From Alphaproteobacteria bacterium (GTDB taxonomy: Bacteria; Pseudomonadota; Alphaproteobacteria; Micropepsales; Micropepsaceae), in assembly GCA_020852655.1 (NCBI GenBank), contig JADZAI010000050.1, forward strand, positions 95,318 through 159,317: 64,000 nucleotides of DNA, in the 5' to 3' direction. Positions 54,475 through 63,201 of this stretch are shown here, one piece after another. The notes under the pieces were generated by a model, which made no database searches, had not been told where the DNA came from, and saw nothing but the letters and a program-made list of their open reading frames with translations. A program made the position numbers and the translations under genes. Numbering within the stretch: position 1 is the stretch's first letter; each line of letters starts with the position of its first letter.

Positions 54475-54957
54475 ATGACGAGCGCGCATGATTTCAGCTT
54501 CACGTCGATCGAGGGCAAGCCGCTGGCAATGAAGGACTTCGCGGGCAAGGCGGTGCTGCTGGTGAACACCGCGTCCGCCTGCGGGCTGACGCCTCAGTAT
54601 ATGGGCCTCCAGAAGCTGTGGGACGCGCAGAAGGACAAGGGCCTCGTCGTGCTGGGCGTGCCGTCGAACGATTTCGGCGCGCAGGAGCCGGGCAGCGAAG
54701 CGCAGGTGAAGGCGTTCTGCGAGGTCCGCTACGGGGTGAATTTCCCGCTGACGTCGAAGAACCCGGTGATCGGCGGCAACGCACATCCGCTCTACAAATG
54801 GATCGGTGCGCAGACGGGCGAAGCCGGGCAGCCGAAGTGGAACTTCCACAAATATCTCATCGGCAAGGACGGCAGCCTGAAAGCCGTCTTCGGCTCTCGC
54901 ACCGAACCGGAGGCGCCGGAGATCAAACAGGCCGTCGAAGCTGCGCTGGCGGAGTAG
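54475..54957 (+). CDS. Glutathione peroxidase (Cys type)
   Basis: Reduces peroxides with glutathione or thioredoxin, 160 aa. The catalytic Cys is residue 36 in NTASACGLTPQY; the tetrad is completed by Gln and by WN in KWNFHKYL. The GxxxxPSNDFGAQEPG block follows. The start at 54475 sits behind GGAGG; two earlier ATGs lack one. Cys in place of selenocysteine is normal in bacteria. Confidence 0.92.
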   Translation: MTSAHDFSFTSIEGKPLAMKDFAGKAVLLVNTASACGLTPQYMGLQKLWDAQKDKGLVVLGVPSNDFGAQEPGSEAQVKAFCEVRYGVNFPLTSKNPVIGGNAHPLYKWIGAQTGEAGQPKWNFHKYLIGKDGSLKAVFGSRTEPEAPEIKQAVEAALAE

Positions 54958-54967
54958 AGGAATTCGT

Positions 54968-54996
54968 AGTGCCTTGTAAGTGCCGAAATTAGCACT
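54968..54996. promoter_or_regulatory. Probable operator of the RelBE-type pair
   Basis: AGTGC occurs at 54968-54972 and 54979-54983, and its complement GCACT at 54992-54996, so the last two make an inverted repeat with an 8-nt AT-rich centre. It lies 30-58 bp before the antitoxin start in an AT-rich gap, where RelB- or Phd-type antitoxins bind to repress their own operon. Confidence 0.55.
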
Positions 54997-55025
54997 AAAT
55001 TTGGTCCTGAACTAGGGCGGACGAT

Positions 55026-55274
55026 ATGGCGAGCACCGTACTGGCAGAGATCACGGCCAGCATCTCTGAACTCAAGCGCAATCCGATGGGAACAGTGGCT
55101 GCCGGCGAGGGCGGTGCTGTTGCCATTCTCAATCACAATGAGACGGCGTTCTATTGCGTACCGGCACAGACCTATGAGGCATTGCTGAACAGGCTTGAGG
55201 ATCAGGAGCTGAACGCAATTGCCGATGCCCGCAAGATCCAGAAGGTCGTGAAGATCAAGCTCGATGAGCTATGA
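55026..55274 (+). CDS. RelB/Phd-type antitoxin
   Basis: An 82-aa antitoxin. ISELKRNPMGTVAAGEGGAVAILNHNETAFYCVPAQTYEALLNRLED is the Phd/YefM-like DNA-binding and dimer fold, and the Lys-rich C-terminal tail would wrap the toxin. It overlaps the toxin gene by 11 bp. The pair is less GC-rich than its surroundings, consistent with recent acquisition. Confidence 0.88.
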   Translation: MASTVLAEITASISELKRNPMGTVAAGEGGAVAILNHNETAFYCVPAQTYEALLNRLEDQELNAIADARKIQKVVKIKLDEL

Positions 55275-55548
55275 GCTTGGGTTCCTGGAGGAGGCCCTGA
55301 AGGAGTGGCGCAAGCTCGATGAATCAACGCGCGAGCAATTCAAGAAAAAGCTCGCCGAGCGGCTGATAGACCCACGCGTGCCAGCTTCCCGACTCTCAGG
55401 ACAAAAGGATCGCTACAAGATCAAGCTTCGCAGTGTCGGCTATCGTCTCGTCTATGAGGTGCGTGACCGAGAGCTGATCGTTGTCGTGATCGCGATGGGA
55501 CGACGCGACCGGAACGAAGTCTACCGCTTGGCGGCGCGGCGGCGTTGA
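55264..55548 (+). CDS. RelE/ParE-superfamily toxin
   Basis: A 94-aa toxin of the RelE/StbE branch: LGFLEEALKEWRKLDESTREQFKKKLAERL, then LSGQKDRYKIKLRSVGYRLVYEV and a closing VVVIAMGRRDRNEVYR. The basic RYKIKLRSVGYRLVYEV segment carries the residues RelE enzymes use on mRNA in the ribosomal A site. With the antitoxin it makes a complete, apparently intact type II module. Confidence 0.9.
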   Translation: MSYELGFLEEALKEWRKLDESTREQFKKKLAERLIDPRVPASRLSGQKDRYKIKLRSVGYRLVYEVRDRELIVVVIAMGRRDRNEVYRLAARRR

Positions 55549-55624
55549 TCGCAGACTGACAATCCGTCATTGCCATCGCCGCCCGCCCCGCGTTTGATGC
55601 GCGCCGCAAGACAAGGGGAGAGGC

Positions 55625-56395
55625 ATGCCAGACAATCTGTTCGACCTGACGGGCAAGGTCGCCGTCGTTACCGGCTCGACCAAGGGCATCGGCAAGGCGA
55701 TCGCCTATCGCATGGCGCAGCATGGCGCGAAGGTCGTGGTGTCCAGCCGCAAGGCGGATGCGGTCGACGAGGTGACGAAGGAGATCAACGCCGATTTCCC
55801 GGGCCAGGCGATCGGCCTGCCCTGCAACATCACCTACAAGGAACAGCTTCAGGCCCTGGTCGACGAGACGCGCAAGCAACTCGGCAAGATCGACGTGCTG
55901 GTCTGCAATGCCGCCGTGAACCCCTTCGCCGGGTCGATGCTGGATATCCCCGACAGCGCGTTCGAAAAGATCATGGCGTCGAACGTGAAGTCGAACGCCT
56001 GGCTGTGCCAGATGGTGATCCCCGAGATGAAAGAGCGGCGCGACGGCGCGATCATCATCGTCTCGTCGATCGGCGGGCTGCGCGGCTCGCCGATCCTGGG
56101 CGCCTACGGCATCTCGAAGGCGGCGGACTTCCAGCTCGCGCGCAACATCGCGACCGAGTTCGGGCCGTTCAACGTGCGGGCGAACGCGATCGCGCCGGGC
56201 CTCATCAAGACGGACTTCGCGCGGTATCTCTGGGAGACGCCGGAAATCCTGGAGCGTTCTACGGCCGGTGCTCCGCTGCGGCGGATCGGCGAACCGGACG
56301 AAATCGCCGGCATGGCGGTATTTCTGGCCTCAAAGGCGGGTGCGTTCACGACGGGTCAGGGTATGGTGATCGACGGAGGCGCGACGTCCTCCTGA
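55625..56395 (+). CDS. SDR family oxidoreductase
   Basis: A 256-aa classical short-chain dehydrogenase. VVTGSTKGIGKAIAYRMA (cofactor) is near residue 15, CNAAVNP corresponds to the NNAG position, a catalytic Ser sits in IIVSSIGG, YGISK is the YxxxK site near 160, and the APGLIKTDF loop follows. This group (DHRS4/FabG-like) acts on small alcohols or ketones; the substrate is unknown. It is followed 8 bp later by the serine hydrolase. Confidence 0.92.
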   Translation: MPDNLFDLTGKVAVVTGSTKGIGKAIAYRMAQHGAKVVVSSRKADAVDEVTKEINADFPGQAIGLPCNITYKEQLQALVDETRKQLGKIDVLVCNAAVNPFAGSMLDIPDSAFEKIMASNVKSNAWLCQMVIPEMKERRDGAIIIVSSIGGLRGSPILGAYGISKAADFQLARNIATEFGPFNVRANAIAPGLIKTDFARYLWETPEILERSTAGAPLRRIGEPDEIAGMAVFLASKAGAFTTGQGMVIDGGATSS

Positions 56396-56403
56396 GGGAG
56401 CCG

Positions 56404-58362
56404 ATGAAGCGACTTCTCGCGGCAGGTGCACTCGCCCTGCTCTGCCTGACCGGACCGGTTCGTGCCCAGGTGCCGGAGCCCGAACCGGACGTCACATTGC
56501 CGCTGCCGGACGGCGAGGAGACGGCGCTGCCGCTGGACCCGGCGACGGTGCAGACCTTCGTCGACGGCGTCGTCGAGGCCTATCGGCGCGAGAAGGGCAT
56601 TGCGGGCGTCACGGTAGCCATCGTGGCGCGCGACGGCATCCTGATGGAGAAGGGCTACGGGATCGCGTCGCTGAGCCCCCAGAAGCCGGTCGATCCGGAC
56701 AAGACGCTGTTCCGCATCGCCTCGATCTCGAAGACCTTCACCTATGTGATGGCGATGCAGCTCGTCAGCGAAGGCAAGCTGAAGCTGGATGCGCCGGCGG
56801 ACGATTATCTGCCGGAGGAGCTGAAATTCGCGGGCGACGGATTTCCGATCCCGAAACTCCAAGACCTCATGCAGCATACCGCCGGCTTCGAGGATTCGGC
56901 GATCGGCCATCTCTTCACGCGCAAGCCGTCGCTGCCGCTCGCGGAATACCTGGTGAAATACCGGCCGAAGCGCGTGCGCCCGCCCGGGGCGGCGGCGATC
57001 TATTCCAACTATTCCGTCGCCCTGCTGGGCGAGATCATCGCGCGCATCGACGGCCGCTCGTTCGAGGAGAGCGTCGAGGCGCGCATCCTCGCGCCGCTTG
57101 GCCTGACCGGCGTCAGCTTCCGCGAGCCGCCAGACAATGCCGGCGCCGGCACCTGGTCCAGCGCGGGCTTCACCCGGGATGCCGGATGGTTCACGGCGCA
57201 GCCTGCGCTTTACGCGGCCCAGGTCGGACCCGCCGGGGCCGCCTCGGCGACCGCCGGCGCGATGGCGCGCTACATGCGCATGCTGCTGAACGGCGGCACG
57301 CTGGACGGAGCGACCGTCCTCGACCCCAAGACCTTCGCGCTGATGACGTCGGACTCGTTCCGCAATGCACCGGAAGCAAATGCGATCGCGCATGGCTTCC
57401 TGACGGCGCAGGCGGGCAATCTCCGCGGCTACGGCCATGACGGGGCGGCGGTCTATTTCTATTCGAGCATGGCCGTGTGGCCGGAGGCTGGGCTCGCGCT
57501 GTTCGTCGCGGTCAATACCGAGAGCGGCTACGCGCTGACCAACAATCTGCCGCGGCTCTTCATCGAGCATTTCGTACCGACGGCGCGTCCGAGCGAGCCA
57601 AAGGCGACGGAGATGCCGGACGCGCTCAAGGCGGATATCAGCGGCTCGTATGTGATCGAGCGGCGCAACAGTTCGACATTCGAAGGGTTCCTCCAACGGC
57701 TGGTCGATACGACCGCGATCAGCGTGCGCGACGACGGCACCGTGGTGGTGAGCAACGCCGACAGCACCAGCCGCTATGTCCTCGAATCGACGGACGTCCT
57801 GCGCGCACTCGAATCCGGCAACCGCGTTCGTTTGCTCCGCTCGGACAATGGGTCGATCACGGGCTATGCGAGTTCGGGCGGCGTGAACGAGGGCCGGAAG
57901 CTTGCCGTGTGGGACTCGCCGCTTCTGTTCGGCGCCGTGATAGGCGCGCTGCTCGCAGCTTCGCTGTGGTGCGTCATCGCGTTCTTCGTGCGCCTGCGTT
58001 ACCGCGCCGGCGGTGGGCAGAGCCTCGGCGAACGGCTGAGTTCGATGGTACAGATCCTGACCGCGACCCTCTGGATCGCCGCGGCCGTCACGCTGCTCGT
58101 CGGCCTCCTGCCCTATGCAGCGGATGAAGGGGCGGCGCTGTTCGACTATCCGGGGCCGGTGATCCCGCTCGCCCAGATGCTGATGCATGGGGCGGCAGCC
58201 GGAAGCATCCTGACCTTCATCATGGTCGGTCCGGCCTGGCGCGGCCCGACATGGCGTCTGCGGCGGCTGACCTTCACGGTGTTCGCCCTGCTAGCGGTCG
58301 GCGGGGCGTTGCTGTTGTGGCGCTGGGGCGCGCTGCTGACGCCGGTGATGCTCGGCGCCTAG
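56404..58362 (+). CDS. Class C beta-lactamase-like serine hydrolase with C-terminal membrane domain
   Basis: A 652-aa exported protein. Signal peptide residues 1-21 end at VRA. The penicillin-binding/beta-lactamase fold follows: SISK (Ser107, Lys110), YSN near residue 201, and GHDG near 344 (the KTG-box equivalent), then a beta-rich C-domain. Four hydrophobic helices end the chain (about 505-650), so the enzyme is held in the membrane. It is more likely a peptidase/esterase of the PbpX/EstB kind than an antibiotic resistance enzyme. The tail overlaps the convergent SnoaL-like gene by 4 bp. Confidence 0.88.
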   Translation: MKRLLAAGALALLCLTGPVRAQVPEPEPDVTLPLPDGEETALPLDPATVQTFVDGVVEAYRREKGIAGVTVAIVARDGILMEKGYGIASLSPQKPVDPDKTLFRIASISKTFTYVMAMQLVSEGKLKLDAPADDYLPEELKFAGDGFPIPKLQDLMQHTAGFEDSAIGHLFTRKPSLPLAEYLVKYRPKRVRPPGAAAIYSNYSVALLGEIIARIDGRSFEESVEARILAPLGLTGVSFREPPDNAGAGTWSSAGFTRDAGWFTAQPALYAAQVGPAGAASATAGAMARYMRMLLNGGTLDGATVLDPKTFALMTSDSFRNAPEANAIAHGFLTAQAGNLRGYGHDGAAVYFYSSMAVWPEAGLALFVAVNTESGYALTNNLPRLFIEHFVPTARPSEPKATEMPDALKADISGSYVIERRNSSTFEGFLQRLVDTTAISVRDDGTVVVSNADSTSRYVLESTDVLRALESGNRVRLLRSDNGSITGYASSGGVNEGRKLAVWDSPLLFGAVIGALLAASLWCVIAFFVRLRYRAGGGQSLGERLSSMVQILTATLWIAAAVTLLVGLLPYAADEGAALFDYPGPVIPLAQMLMHGAAAGSILTFIMVGPAWRGPTWRLRRLTFTVFALLAVGGALLLWRWGALLTPVMLGA

Positions 58363-58745
58363 CCGATCAGGCGGTCGACCATCGCCTGGTCGTCGTCATA
58401 GACCCAGCATTCGTGCAGCCAGCCGTCGACGACACGATAGACGGCGACGCGGCGCAGGATCGGCGCGCCGGGCGCGGCGTGGAACTGCTCGCGCGCGACG
58501 ATGCCGGCATGCGTCCGGCCGGCCATGGTTTCGACGATCTCGACCAGCTTGCGCCCCGTCGCCTCGCCGAAGCTCCGCATCGCCGCAAGAGCCGCCGCCT
58601 TGCCGCGATAGATGCCGCTGAGCCGATGCGAGCCTGCGTAGTGCAGCACGAAGTCGTCGTGATAGCGCGCGAGGTTGCGGGCAGATTGGCCGGTCCGCCA
58701 CTGCTCGGCATAGGTCTCGATGAAGCCCTGAAGCGTCTCGCTCAT
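58359..58745 (-). CDS. SnoaL-like / NTF2-fold protein
   Basis: A 128-aa protein of the SnoaL-like cone-fold family: ETLQGFIETYAEQWRTGQSARNLARYHDDFVLHYAG at the start and RRVAVYRVVDGWLHECWVYDDDQAMVDRLIG at the end. Members serve as isomerases, hydrolases or ligand binders. It is 14 bp downstream of the D-threonine-aldolase-family gene and may share its transcript. Confidence 0.8.
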   Translation of the reverse strand: MSETLQGFIETYAEQWRTGQSARNLARYHDDFVLHYAGSHRLSGIYRGKAAALAAMRSFGEATGRKLVEIVETMAGRTHAGIVAREQFHAAPGAPILRRVAVYRVVDGWLHECWVYDDDQAMVDRLIG

Positions 58746-58759
58746 CGCCTGTTCACACG

Positions 58760-59917
58760 TCAGAAGCTGCGGCCGCGCGCTTCGATGGGCCAGATGTCGA
58801 CCAGCGTGTCGCCATCGACGATATGCAGGACCTCATAGAGATTCACCGTCGGGTCGCAGTGCGGGACGACGCAGGTCAGCACCGCGCCCAGCGCCGGGCG
58901 GTCGGCCGCGTCCTCGCACAGCACGCCGCCCTGCTCGTCGCCGAAGAAGAAATACGAGGCGCTCGGCCCCGCGCCGGTCGCGAGCTTCGGCGGGCCGGCA
59001 TCGCAGGCGAAGGATTTCAGCCCCGCGTCCGTCGTCGCCAGCTTGTCGAGCGCGGCCGAAATCACCGTCGTCTGGACCGCCAGCGAAGTCTCGAAGGGCG
59101 GATGGTCGCCGGCCTTCGTCCAGACGTCGTTGTATTCGCGGTCCATGAAGACATAGGAGCCGGCCTGGAGTTCGGTCAGCACGCCTGCCACGGGATCGAT
59201 GTCGGCGGTGCCGGTGCCACCGCCGGTGAGGATGCGCGGCGGCAGGTTGCGACGGGTCAATTCGTCGCGTGTGTCGGCGATGAGCTTCATCACCGCGAGC
59301 GACTTGGCGCGGCGCTGTGCGGCGTCGCCCATATGCATCACCTGCCCGGCGTAGCACTGGACGCCCTCGAAGCTGAGTTCGGGCTCGGCGGCAACCGCGG
59401 CGGCCAGCGCATAGGCCGGCTCGCCGGGCGCGACGCCGGTGCGGTGCAGCCCGGGATCGAGATCGACGAGCACCTTCAGCACCCGCCCGCTCGCCCGCGC
59501 CGCCTCGACCAGGGCCGGCACCAGGGCCGGCGTGTCGACCACGACCATCATGCCCTCGGCGGCGGCGTTCAGGGCCGCCAGCCGCTTCAGCGCCGGTTTC
59601 GCGACGATGGGCGAAGTGATGAGGATGCCCGGAACGCCCGCCGCCGTCAGCGCCTCGGCCTCGCCCAGCTTGGCGCAGCACACGCCCAAGGCGCCGGCTT
59701 CGATCTGCAATCTGGCCAGGCTTGCGCATTTGTGCGTCTTGGCGTGCGGCCGCAGCGCGATGCCCATCTTCGCGCACTGCGCCGCCATTGCCGCGATGTT
59801 CCGCTTCAGGACCGCGAGGTCGGCGATGAGCGCCGGCGTCGCCAGTTCATCTCGCCCGCCCGGCACGCCGATGAGATGCGCATTGAGCGAAGCGATGGGC
59901 GGGGCGGCGAAGGCCAT
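58760..59917 (-). CDS. DSD1 family PLP enzyme (D-threonine aldolase / D-hydroxyaspartate dehydratase-like)
   Basis: A 385-aa fold-type III PLP protein. The cofactor Lys lies in RPHAKTHK near residue 58; GGGTGT binds the PLP phosphate; and the C-terminal VVPHCDPTVNLYE supplies the His and Cys metal ligands of the DSD1 group. It would cleave or dehydrate D-beta-hydroxy amino acids. It is one of three minus-strand genes here (PFK, this gene, SnoaL-like) with gaps of 6 and 14 bp. Confidence 0.87.
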   Translation of the reverse strand: MAFAAPPIASLNAHLIGVPGGRDELATPALIADLAVLKRNIAAMAAQCAKMGIALRPHAKTHKCASLARLQIEAGALGVCCAKLGEAEALTAAGVPGILITSPIVAKPALKRLAALNAAAEGMMVVVDTPALVPALVEAARASGRVLKVLVDLDPGLHRTGVAPGEPAYALAAAVAAEPELSFEGVQCYAGQVMHMGDAAQRRAKSLAVMKLIADTRDELTRRNLPPRILTGGGTGTADIDPVAGVLTELQAGSYVFMDREYNDVWTKAGDHPPFETSLAVQTTVISAALDKLATTDAGLKSFACDAGPPKLATGAGPSASYFFFGDEQGGVLCEDAADRPALGAVLTCVVPHCDPTVNLYEVLHIVDGDTLVDIWPIEARGRSF

Positions 59918-59923
59918 GGAACC

Positions 59924-61072
59924 TCAAGCGAGAAACGGTGCTCTGCCCGCGATACCACGAATCCGGGGACGATAGGCGTCAGGATCGTACAGCGAATGCA
60001 CGTCCACGCGGCGCTGCCCCTTCGAAGGCGTATCGGCGGGAAGGGCGACATAGCGGCCCCCCTGGAGGGCACAGAAGCGGCCGGTATTGCCGGCCTCGAT
60101 GAGTTCTACAGCGAAGGTCGCATAAGAGGCGGCGATCATGCGGTCGAAGGAGTCGGGCGGGCCGGAGCGCATCATGTAGGCAAGGCGCTGGATGATCGTG
60201 TCGAGGCCGGTGCGGGCCTTCACTTCGGCGCCCAGCACCTCGCCGATGCCGCCGAGGCGCCGGCGGCCGTAGTCGTCCTTGTCGCCGTGCTCGACCTCGC
60301 CGCCGCCCTTCAGCTTCACGCCCTCTGCGGCGACGACGACAGCATAGCGCGACGGGTTGGCGGCATGGTCGCCAGCCACGAGTTCGGCGAGGCGTTGGGG
60401 GTCCACCTCGACCTCCGCAATGACCGTGCGGTCGGCATCGGCCAGCAGGCCCGAGAGCAAAGCGGTCTCACCCGATCGGCGGCCGAACAGCTCCACGATC
60501 AGCACGCGCTCGTGGCTGCCCGCCGTCGTGCGCAGCGCCGTGATGGCATCGACCGACCGGGTGACGGCGGTCGAAAAGCCGATGCAGACATCAGTGCCGT
60601 AGACGTCGTTGTCCATCGTCTTGGCGAAGGAGACGATCGGCACGCCCTCGTGCGCGAGACGGGCGGCGTAGGTCAGCGTGCCGTCGCCGCCGATGGCGAT
60701 CAGCGCATCCAGCTTGAGCGCTTCTATGGACTTCAGCACGGCCGGCGTGACGTCGACCCTGTCGGCGTCCGGCTTCGCCAGGGCCTGGAGGCGAGCCGGA
60801 AGGCTCTTCACGACCAGCCGGTCCGGATCGATGCGGGATGTGTGGAGGATGGTGCCGCCCGTGCGGTCGATGGTCCGCACCCGTTCTTCGGTGAGGGGCA
60901 TGAGCCAGCTTGCCGCCGCCGGGTCCTGGGGATCGTAGTGGACCAGCCCTTCCCAGCCGCGGCGCAGCCCGAGGACGGACCATCCCCGGCGAGCAGCCTC
61001 CCGCACGACCGTCTTGATGGAAACATTCAGGCCCGGAACGTCACCTCCGCCGGTCAGCAAGCCCAGTCGCAT
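59924..61072 (-). CDS. 6-phosphofructokinase (group with Gly104/Lys124 signature)
   Basis: Phosphorylates fructose-6-phosphate, 382 aa. LLTGGGDVPGLN opens the fold. GGDGT at 128-132 (Gly at the E. coli 104 position) suggests ATP use, while KTMDND at 151-156 (Lys at the 124 position, as in PPi enzymes) places it in the mixed group found in actinobacteria and proteobacteria. FGRRSGETAL and PPDSFDRMIA complete the substrate site. Donor choice cannot be fixed from sequence. Confidence 0.9.
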   Translation of the reverse strand: MRLGLLTGGGDVPGLNVSIKTVVREAARRGWSVLGLRRGWEGLVHYDPQDPAAASWLMPLTEERVRTIDRTGGTILHTSRIDPDRLVVKSLPARLQALAKPDADRVDVTPAVLKSIEALKLDALIAIGGDGTLTYAARLAHEGVPIVSFAKTMDNDVYGTDVCIGFSTAVTRSVDAITALRTTAGSHERVLIVELFGRRSGETALLSGLLADADRTVIAEVEVDPQRLAELVAGDHAANPSRYAVVVAAEGVKLKGGGEVEHGDKDDYGRRRLGGIGEVLGAEVKARTGLDTIIQRLAYMMRSGPPDSFDRMIAASYATFAVELIEAGNTGRFCALQGGRYVALPADTPSKGQRRVDVHSLYDPDAYRPRIRGIAGRAPFLA

Positions 61073-61197
61073 GTCTCTATCTCCGTTTCCGTCGGCCGCC
61101 GGCTTTTGCGGAATTCGTCAGAAATACAGCGTTTCAGAACGCCAGGCGCGCATTGGCTCTCGCCAAGCGAACGATCCGTGCACAGAATAGCGAGTCG

Positions 61198-62229
61198 ATG
61201 AAGGTCGTTTATACCCCAGCGCACGAATCGCACGCACACTCGCATGAGTTCGAGGGTGGCCGGCTGATTGCGGCGAAAGATGTTCCCGACCGCGTCAGCC
61301 AGGTTCTGGACGCGATCAAGGTCCGCGCCATCGGCGAGATCGTGGCGCCGCAGCACTTCGGCAATGTCCCGATCCTGCGGGTGCATACCGCCGACTTCGT
61401 CCATGTGCTGGAGCAGGCGTGGATCCGGTGGGCGGTGAAGTACGGCTTCGAGGCGCGCGAGGCCATTCCTTCAGCCTGGCCCGCCCGCGGAATGCACCCG
61501 GAAGTCCTCGAGGATATCGAAGCGACTCTTGGATATTATTGCTTCGATACGGCCACGCCGATCGTCGCCGGCACCTGGGCTGCCGCCCGTGCGGCGGCCG
61601 ACAGCGCCCTCACGGCGGCGCAATGGGTGATGCGCGGCGATCGTGCCGCCATCGCCTTGTGCCGGCCGCCCGGCCACCACGCGGCCAGCGACACCTATGG
61701 CGGCTATTGCTTCCTCAACAACGCCGCGATCGCCGCCCAATGTTTTGTCGACCAGGGCCGGCGGGTCGCGATGCTCGACGTCGACTTCCATCATGGCAAC
61801 GGCACCCAGGCGATCTTCTATGCCAATCCCGACGTGCTGACCGTTTCCATCCACGGCGACCCACGCCAGTTCTACCCGCATTTCAGCGGTTTCGCGTCCG
61901 AGACCGGCAGCGGCCGCGGTGCCGGCTTCAATCTCAACATCGTGCTGCCCGTCGGCACGGCCTGGGGCGCCTACGCGCTGGCTCTCGAAGAAGCGCTCGA
62001 CCGGATACGGGCCTTCTCGCCGGATGCCCTGGTCGTGCCGCTGGGGGTGGATACCTATCTCGACGACCCGGCGGGCGGGTTCCGCCTCCAGGGCGCCGAC
62101 TACCAGCGGATGGGCCATCTGATCGGGAAGCTGGGGCTGCCGACCGTCCTGACCCTGGAGGGCGGGTATCGCCTGGATGCGGTGGGTCCGGCCGTTGGGG
62201 ACTTCCTGACCGGCTTCGAAAACGCTTGA
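61198..62229 (+). CDS. Histone-deacetylase-fold acetylpolyamine amidohydrolase
   Basis: A 343-aa zinc deacetylase. The catalytic pair is RPPGHHA near residue 160, the zinc site DVDFHHGNGTQ near 195, and GVDTYLDDPAGG near 281 supplies the second Asp. The YGGYCFLNNAAIAAQ block and the moderately long N-terminal loop are those of acetylpolyamine amidohydrolases, so acetylputrescine/acetylcadaverine-type substrates are likely. The ATG at 61198 is chosen over an upstream in-frame codon because the fold begins MKVVYTPAHESH. Confidence 0.88.
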   Translation: MKVVYTPAHESHAHSHEFEGGRLIAAKDVPDRVSQVLDAIKVRAIGEIVAPQHFGNVPILRVHTADFVHVLEQAWIRWAVKYGFEAREAIPSAWPARGMHPEVLEDIEATLGYYCFDTATPIVAGTWAAARAAADSALTAAQWVMRGDRAAIALCRPPGHHAASDTYGGYCFLNNAAIAAQCFVDQGRRVAMLDVDFHHGNGTQAIFYANPDVLTVSIHGDPRQFYPHFSGFASETGSGRGAGFNLNIVLPVGTAWGAYALALEEALDRIRAFSPDALVVPLGVDTYLDDPAGGFRLQGADYQRMGHLIGKLGLPTVLTLEGGYRLDAVGPAVGDFLTGFENA

Positions 62230-62299
62230 GAGGCCGGCATCCGCTTGCCGCGGTCGGGACGCGATGTCGTAAGCTCGGCGGACCGATTGGGAGGAGCAT

Positions 62300-62671
62300 A
62301 TGAGCAACAGCGAGATCGTCACTCAGTTCATGCGAGCCTGGGAGGCGAAGGATACCGATCGCATCATGTCGTTCTTCGCCGCGGATGCCGTCTATCACAA
62401 CATGCCGATGCCCGCGATGAAGGGGGTGGAGGAGATCCGCAAGTTCATCGCGCCCTTTGCCGGTTCAGCCGACGACGTCGTCTTCGAGGTCCTGAACCAG
62501 GCGGAGACCGCAGAGGGGACCGTGCTCAACGAACGCGTCGACCGCTTCACGCTCAAGAATGGCCAGAAAATTGCGGCCGAAGTGATGGGCGTGTTCGAAC
62601 TGAAGGGCGGCAAGATCGTCGCCTGGCGCGACTATTTCGACATGAAGGCGGTGCAGCCGCAGGGCGGCTGA
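62300..62671 (+). CDS. Limonene-1,2-epoxide hydrolase-like protein
   Basis: A 123-aa NTF2-fold protein with the LEH pattern: FMRAWEAKDTDRIMSFFAADAVYHNMPMPAMKG, NERVDRF and the WRDYFD end. In true LEH the Asp-Arg-Asp triad activates water on an epoxide. DRF and RDYFD supply candidates, but a full triad cannot be confirmed. It lies 70 bp downstream of the amidohydrolase and has a GGGAGGAG site. Confidence 0.82.
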   Translation: MSNSEIVTQFMRAWEAKDTDRIMSFFAADAVYHNMPMPAMKGVEEIRKFIAPFAGSADDVVFEVLNQAETAEGTVLNERVDRFTLKNGQKIAAEVMGVFELKGGKIVAWRDYFDMKAVQPQGG

Positions 62672-62774
62672 ATCCCTGGCATTTTCCGAACCCGCCTGAG
62701 CCGTGACAGGCCGGCGGGGTTCGCGCCGGGCACGGCAAGGCCGGAAATATCGCATCCCCGTCGCGGGGCGGTGC

Positions 62775-62803
62775 TTGACACCTCTCCTGCGCGCACCTAA
62801 ATG
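62775..62803 (+). promoter_or_regulatory. groE promoter
   Basis: TTGACA at 62775-62780 and a TAAAT-containing -10 region at about 62797-62803 with a 16-17-bp spacer. It is the strongest sigma-70-like promoter I saw in the window, placed just before the CIRCE element. Confidence 0.6.
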
Positions 62804-62814
62804 CCCGCCGTCGG

Positions 62815-62841
62815 TTGGCACTCGCCTAGGCAGAGTGCTAA
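62815..62841. promoter_or_regulatory. CIRCE operator (HrcA-binding site)
   Basis: TTGGCACTC, nine bases, then GAGTGCTAA: the CIRCE inverted repeat (TTAGCACTC-N9-GAGTGCTAA) with one mismatch. It lies 46-72 bp before groES, where HrcA would block transcription at normal temperature. Confidence 0.93.
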
Positions 62842-62886
62842 CGGCTTACCGCAACACAACAAATTCGTCACATTCAGGAGAGATCG

Positions 62887-63201
62887 ATGGGTTTCCGTCC
62901 GCTCCATGACCGCGTGGTGGTCAAGCGCATTCAGGAAGACGCCAAGACCGCCGGCGGGATCATCATCCCGGACACCGCCCAGGAGAAGCCGCAGGAAGGC
63001 GAAGTCATCGCCGTCGGCCCGGGCGCGTTGAACGACAAGGGCACCCGCACGGCGCTCGATGTCAAGGCGGGCGACCGCGTCCTGTTCGGCAAGTGGTCGG
63101 GCACGGAAGTGAAGGTCGACGGCCAGGACCTCCTGATCATGAAGGAGTCCGACATCATGGGCGTCATCGAAGCCCCCGCGAAATCGAAGAAGGCGGCCTA
63201 A
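62887..63201 (+). CDS. groES: GroES co-chaperonin
   Basis: Heptameric lid of the GroEL folding chamber, 104 aa. [34 protein letters not shown] contains the mobile loop; [31 protein letters not shown] ends the fold. The ribosome-binding site AGGAGAG precedes the ATG. It is under CIRCE control and followed 48 bp later by groEL. Confidence 0.97.
   Translation: MGFRPLHDRVVVKRIQEDAKTAGGIIIPDTAQEKPQEGEVIAVGPGALNDKGTRTALDVKAGDRVLFGKWSGTEVKVDGQDLLIMKESDIMGVIEAPAKSKKAA

Noticed and set aside
55570..58362. A 930-codon plus-strand open frame across the SDR and the serine hydrolase
   Set aside because: Bases 55570-56403 are an out-of-frame reading of the SDR; the hydrolase has its own ATG and signal peptide at 56404.
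62687..62723. Imperfect inverted repeat CGAACCCGCC / GGCGGGGTTCG after the epoxide-hydrolase-like gene
   Set aside because: It has a bulge and no T-run; it may be a weak stem, but it cannot be supported as a terminator.
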